Source: CAYPHA01 sp964410215 (lineage in GTDB: Bacteria; Calditrichota; Calditrichia; Calditrichales; CAYPHA01). Taken from it: DNA of 64,000 nt. Made by a program: the position numbers and the translations under genes. Shown piece after piece: positions 61,083 to 64,000 of this stretch (positions within the stretch are counted from its first letter, which is position 1; the number at the start of each line of letters is the position of its first letter). The stretch is taken from positions 1 through 64,000 of the forward strand of contig CAYPHA010000005.1 of assembly GCA_964410215.1 (NCBI GenBank), written 5' to 3'. Below the pieces are notes generated by a model, which was not told the DNA's origin, did no database searches, and worked only from the letters and a program-made list of their open reading frames with translations.

Positions 61083-61424
61083 ATGAAAATTGCAATTACA
61101 GCGTATGGTGACGGATGGCGTGAGCAGGTTGATATCCGTTTTGGCAGGGCCAAAGGTTTTTTTATTATTGACACGGAGACCGGAGAGACATCCTATATTG
61201 ATAATTCCAAAAACGTGGATGCGGCACATGGCGCGGGCCTCAGTGCGGCACAAGCCATTGCTGATGCCGGTATTCATGAATTGATTACGGGTAAAGTCGG
61301 TCCTAAAGCCGGATCGGTTTTAAAAACGGCCGGCGTAAAGGTCTTAGGCGGTATCGGCTATACGTCCATTGAAGATGCCTATGACCGTTACAGGAAAGGA
61401 GCACTTACGGAACAAGTCCTTTAA
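61083..61424 (+). CDS. NifX/NifB-C-like (dinitrogenase iron-molybdenum cofactor domain) protein 2
   Basis: 113 residues. NifX-fold: MKIAITAYGDGWREQVDIRFGRAKGFFIID, in two blocks, then AGLSAAQAIADAGIHELITGKVGPKAGSVL. Unlike protein 1 it lacks cysteines, so any metal site must use other residues or the partner. It sits after the heptamer repeat tract. Probably binds or hands over the cofactor with its neighbours. Confidence 0.9.
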   Translation: MKIAITAYGDGWREQVDIRFGRAKGFFIIDTETGETSYIDNSKNVDAAHGAGLSAAQAIADAGIHELITGKVGPKAGSVLKTAGVKVLGGIGYTSIEDAYDRYRKGALTEQVL

Positions 61425-61493
61425 CGGCCGCAGTCAGGACTGTTAATGGATTTGTGTGCTCATAACATTAAATCGTAAAAGAAGGAGAGCATT

Positions 61494-61838
61494 ATGCCAG
61501 GAGGAGATCGTACCGGTCCACTGGGCGAAGGCCCGATGACCGGAAGGCAATTAGGTTACGGCGCAGGTTATCAGAGCCCCGGCTACACCCGCGGCGGCGG
61601 ATGGGGCGGAGGTCGCGGATTTTTTGGCCGTGGACGTCGTTTCCTGGGCAGATTGGCCGGACAGGGCCGTGGATTCGGAGCGGGTTATATGGAAAGTGAT
61701 GTGAATTATCCCGAGAACCAGCCACAGTCCACAGACAGCATCGAAGGTTTAAAATCGGATGTACAGGCACTGAAAGGGAGTTTGAAGACAATTCTGGAAC
61801 GTCTGGACACTCTCACCGGCAGGCAGGAAGAGAAATAA
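61494..61838 (+). CDS. DUF5320-type Gly/Arg-rich protein
   Basis: 114 residues. MPGGDRTGPLGEGPMTGRQLG is the hallmark start of DUF5320 proteins. A Gly/Arg/Phe-rich middle (GGGWGGGRGFFGRGRRFLG) follows, and a helical coiled-coil tail (SIEGLKSDVQALKGSLKTIL). These proteins co-occur with NifX/Mrp genes in anaerobic bacteria and archaea. Function unknown. It closes the six-gene cluster. Confidence 0.87.
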   Translation: MPGGDRTGPLGEGPMTGRQLGYGAGYQSPGYTRGGGWGGGRGFFGRGRRFLGRLAGQGRGFGAGYMESDVNYPENQPQSTDSIEGLKSDVQALKGSLKTILERLDTLTGRQEEK

Positions 61839-61862
61839 TACCCGGTCTGTTCTTATAACCAG

Positions 61863-61896
61863 TTAAGCGTCCCTGCTAAACTGCGGGGACGCTTAA
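61863..61896. terminator. Hairpin between DUF5320 and cheD genes
   Basis: TTAAGCGTCCC / GGGACGCTTAA, 11-bp stem, 12-base loop, covering the convergent cheD stop codon. The T-run is short, so the hairpin may work as a shared convergent terminator. Confidence 0.6.
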
Positions 61897-62405
61897 TCTT
61901 TAGTTTCCGTGCTGCGTTTGATTATCTTTTTCAGTAACACCGTTCCACTGTCCGTATGGTAGATAATCTTCCTGCCCTGATCACCACCTACATGAGAGCT
62001 GATAACAGGTATATGATGCTCCTTCAGGAGTTGCTCTGCAATCATGATATTCTGTTCACCGATCTTCATGGAATTTTTTCCACTGGTGAGGATAGTGGCA
62101 CCACCAAAGATTTTCGCGCGGAGATCTTCCTTAGCACTTCCCGTCTGGAACATTTTTTCAATCAGTTTTTCCGTTGCAATATTTCCGTATTTAGGGGAAT
62201 GGAGGCTTCTTCCATTCCAGAGAGGCAGGAGATAATGATTAATGCCGCCGGTTTTACGCACCTTGTCCCATATACAGACAGCGACACAGGATCCCAGTAT
62301 GGTAGTTACCATGTGAGGTACGGTAGCTACAAACAGGTTTCCCGGGTAGAGGAAAAAACTTTTTCTGACAACATCCACATTTGATCCGCTGAGTATATTT
62401 TTCAA
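61893..62405 (-). CDS. cheD: Chemoreceptor glutamine deamidase CheD
   Basis: 170 residues. Catalytic triad readable by spacing to T. maritima CheD: Cys40 in LGSCVAVCIWD, His57 in GGINHYLLP, Thr34. GAKIFGGA-type motif AKIFGGATIL and SHVGGDQGRKI complete the family. Deamidates receptor glutamines and helps CheC. The start is TTG at 62405, with GGTGGA 7 bases upstream. Cluster with the kinase-like gene and CheB. Confidence 0.93.
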   Translation of the reverse strand: MKNILSGSNVDVVRKSFFLYPGNLFVATVPHMVTTILGSCVAVCIWDKVRKTGGINHYLLPLWNGRSLHSPKYGNIATEKLIEKMFQTGSAKEDLRAKIFGGATILTSGKNSMKIGEQNIMIAEQLLKEHHIPVISSHVGGDQGRKIIYHTDSGTVLLKKIIKRSTETKD

Positions 62406-62487
62406 CGCAATTCCACCAGGACCAGGTCGATTTGATTACCGGTTACAGGTATCTGCTTTTGAGAATTCTGCAATGCAGGCATAAAAA

Positions 62488-63378
62488 TTATAATTCCTGT
62501 ACATCATCGAAAAAAACTTCATCGCCACCTTCCCCGGTCGCCTGTTCCGTCAATTCAGTCGTATCTTTGGGCAGGGTCACATAAAACCGGTTACCCCTTT
62601 TGCTGTCACTTTCAACATGTATGCTTCCGCCGATCATTTCCAGCAGATCACGGGTCAGTGAGAGTCCCAGGCCATGTCCCTTATGCCGTTTTGTACTTCC
62701 TGTTTCCAGCTGTTTAAAGCGGTCAAATATGACATTCCTATTAGGCTGGTTGATGAGGTCGCCAAAGTTTTGGACACAAATATCGATTTTCTCCTCCGAC
62801 TGTTCGCAACTGACCGTGACCTGAGAGTTTTCGGCACCGTATTCAATCGCATTGTCAATAAGATTAGAAAAAATCAGGTGTAATTTATCCACATCGGAAT
62901 GAACAGTTACGGGGCCGTTTTCCCCTGTTTTAACGCTAATACGGATTTGTTTTTCATCAGATATGTGCCTGAAGGTTTCGACCACTGTCGTCAAGAGATC
63001 TCTGACAGATACCGTACCCATCGTTACGAAACATTCTCCGCCTTCGAGTTCTGCAGAGGTAAAAATATTCTTCAGTTGGAAATCGAGGTTGAAGGATTCA
63101 CGGTAAATTGTCGAGGCAAATTTCACAACGGTTTCAGGATCGCTTTCTGCGATGGCATATATGGAACGGGCAAGCCCCATTATGGAGGACAGGGGATTAT
63201 TGATTTCATTACGAATATTGGAAAGGAAGTTGCTTTTCAGAGCCTCGGATTCCTCCAGTTTTTTATTTACTTCCTTTAACCGTATCATCAGGCGTTCCGT
63301 TTCTGTCAGCGAGTTTTTTGTCTCGTTAAAACGTTGCCTGATTTCGTTTAACAGTTCATCGTCACTGAGTTTTACCAC
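62488..63378 (-). CDS. Kinase-like ATPase of histidine kinase type lacking the phospho-acceptor His
   Basis: 296 residues, soluble. Start GTG at 63378 with GGGAGA 6 bases upstream. After a coiled coil (about 1-48), the dimerisation box reads FLSNIRNEINNPLSSIMGLA: Asn57 stands where the usual H-E-[IL]-x-x-P-L has His. HATPase motifs are intact: NLIDNAIEYG, and GHGLGLSLTRDLLEMIGG. The codon AAT is clean, and no frameshift is visible. It is flanked by CheD and CheB, so it may bind ATP and act as a scaffold, or use another residue. Confidence 0.88.
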   Translation of the reverse strand: MVKLSDDELLNEIRQRFNETKNSLTETERLMIRLKEVNKKLEESEALKSNFLSNIRNEINNPLSSIMGLARSIYAIAESDPETVVKFASTIYRESFNLDFQLKNIFTSAELEGGECFVTMGTVSVRDLLTTVVETFRHISDEKQIRISVKTGENGPVTVHSDVDKLHLIFSNLIDNAIEYGAENSQVTVSCEQSEEKIDICVQNFGDLINQPNRNVIFDRFKQLETGSTKRHKGHGLGLSLTRDLLEMIGGSIHVESDSKRGNRFYVTLPKDTTELTEQATGEGGDEVFFDDVQEL

Positions 63379-63399
63379 GTCATTCTCCCTGCTATTCGA

Positions 63400-64000
63400 C
63401 TAATCACGACACATACTCAAAGCGACTGAAGCAATATTTTTAAGGGAAACAACTTTATGAGCCGCTCCGATTTTCACTGCTTCTGCAGGCATACCATATA
63501 CGACACAGGATTTTTCGTCCTGGGCAATCGTCTGCGCACCGGCCTCTTTCATTTCCAGAAGGCCCCGTGCCCCGTCATCACCCATTCCCGTCATAATGAT
63601 ACCTACCGTATTTTTTCCTCCATACCGGGCTGCGGAACGAAACAGCACATCCACCGATGGACGGTGCCGGTTAACGAGGGGTCCTTCTTTTATCTCGGCA
63701 TAGTACTTTGCTCCGCTTCTTTTGAGGAGCATGTGTTTATTTCCGGGAGCAATCAAGGCATGGCCACGGAGAACGCTGTCGCCATCCTCAGCTTCCTTTA
63801 CAGTGATCTGACAAAGCCCGTTGAGGCGGTTGGCAAAAGCACGCGTGAAATTTTCGGGCATATGCTGAACAATGACAATCCCCGGAGAATCGGGAGGCAA
63901 GGCTTCCAGAAAAATGCGTAAGGCCTCGGTTCCACCCGTTGAGGCACCCACCGCAATAATTTTATCCGTCGTCTGCAGCATGGCACGCGACGCGCTTTTA
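63400..64000 (-). CDS. cheB: Chemotaxis methylesterase/glutamine amidase CheB, truncated by the window edge
   Basis: The visible part (about 199 codons) is the CheB catalytic domain: IIAVGASTGGTEALR with the Ser nucleophile, VIVQHMPENFTRAFA with His, and IIMTGMGDDGARG with Asp. The frame is open to the window end (residues K-S-A-S-R-A before the internal ATG at 63981), which fits the linker from an N-terminal receiver domain beyond the window. It removes methyl groups from receptor glutamates. It lies 21 bp before the kinase-like gene. Confidence 0.9.
   Translation of the reverse strand, partial: KSASRAMLQTTDKIIAVGASTGGTEALRIFLEALPPDSPGIVIVQHMPENFTRAFANRLNGLCQITVKEAEDGDSVLRGHALIAPGNKHMLLKRSGAKYYAEIKEGPLVNRHRPSVDVLFRSAARYGGKNTVGIIMTGMGDDGARGLLEMKEAGAQTIAQDEKSCVVYGMPAEAVKIGAAHKVVSLKNIASVALSMCRD

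Noticed and set aside
62488..63378. Frameshift or sequencing error as cause of the missing His in the kinase-like gene
   Set aside because: The frame is continuous with all downstream motifs in place; only a single codon (AAT) differs from a His codon. A point error cannot be fully excluded but there is no sign of it.
1..64000. tRNA, rRNA, CRISPR array, insertion sequence or prophage
   Set aside because: Intergenic gaps are all under about 215 bp, no cloverleaf-like TTCGA arms outside genes, no repeat-spacer pattern and no transposase or integrase frame were seen.

Overview
The window is a gene-dense stretch of bacterial chromosome with 61 protein genes. No rRNA, tRNA, CRISPR array or insertion sequence was recognised by eye, and no gene-free gap exceeds about 215 bp. 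GC looks moderate (near 50 percent by eye, not computed). TonB-dependent uptake, lipoproteins, beta-barrel proteins and an Mla-type lipid transporter point to a Gram-negative envelope. Menaquinone synthesis by the futalosine route, a split methylmalonyl-CoA mutase with MeaB, a DUF4296-like lipoprotein, ECF sigma/anti-sigma plus DUF4097 and a PATAN-roadblock response regulator together suggest an uncultured or anaerobic lineage of the Bacteroidota/Calditrichota/KSB1-like (FCB) part of the tree. This assignment is inference; no marker gene settles it.

Layout. (1) 84-782: SUI1/YciH factor and a membrane-anchored heavy-metal-associated (HMA) protein. (2) 905-13555, minus strand: a zinc-type uptake locus (ZnuD-like receptor, lipoprotein, His/Asp-rich two-TM protein, ZnuABC) downstream of an FAD oxidoreductase, malic enzyme (maeB) and a sigma-54 two-component pair. 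(3) 13769-19110: four-haem cytochrome c, NhaC antiporter, bifunctional FTCD with a Cys/His-rich insertion, Nudix hydrolase. (4) 19107-27550, minus: AI-2E exporter, thioredoxin-like protein, aldehyde dehydrogenase, acyl-CoA carboxylase beta, RadC, methylmalonyl-CoA mutase subunits and MeaB. (5) 27651-32990: PATAN response regulator, cdsA, purD, uvrB. (6) 33097-35728: ECF sigma, HEAT-type anti-sigma and a beta-helix protein with exact 18-residue repeats. (7) 35853-42902: futalosine menaquinone cluster (mqnE, A, C, X, UbiA, UbiX, UbiE). (8) 42972-53129: membrane protein, UDP-sugar pyrophosphorylase, PP2C response regulator, glycerate kinase, MlaEF and a protease-propeller-barrel protein. (9) 53243-58428: lipoprotein, triple-VanZ protein, glycogen debranching enzyme, STAS protein, NAD-sugar epimerase. 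(10) 58637-61838: six-gene NifX/MinD-ferredoxin cluster under a promoter overlain by paired palindromes. (11) 61893-64000: CheD, a kinase lacking its phospho-accepting histidine, and a CheB cut by the window edge.

The metabolic genes fit growth on organic and amino acids: histidine to glutamate (FTCD), propionate through methylmalonyl-CoA to succinate, malate to pyruvate, and a menaquinone-based electron transport chain.

The signals most worth following up are the palindromic operator sets (TGAAC-N4-GTTCA at 58448-58589; TGAATnATTCA at 40-50 and 6485-6495), the Asn-for-His kinase beside CheB and CheD, the 18-residue TMGG helix in an ECF operon, the FTCD insertion, the MlaEF pair without MlaD next to a giant envelope protein, and a heptamer-repeat tract inside the NifX/MinD cluster.
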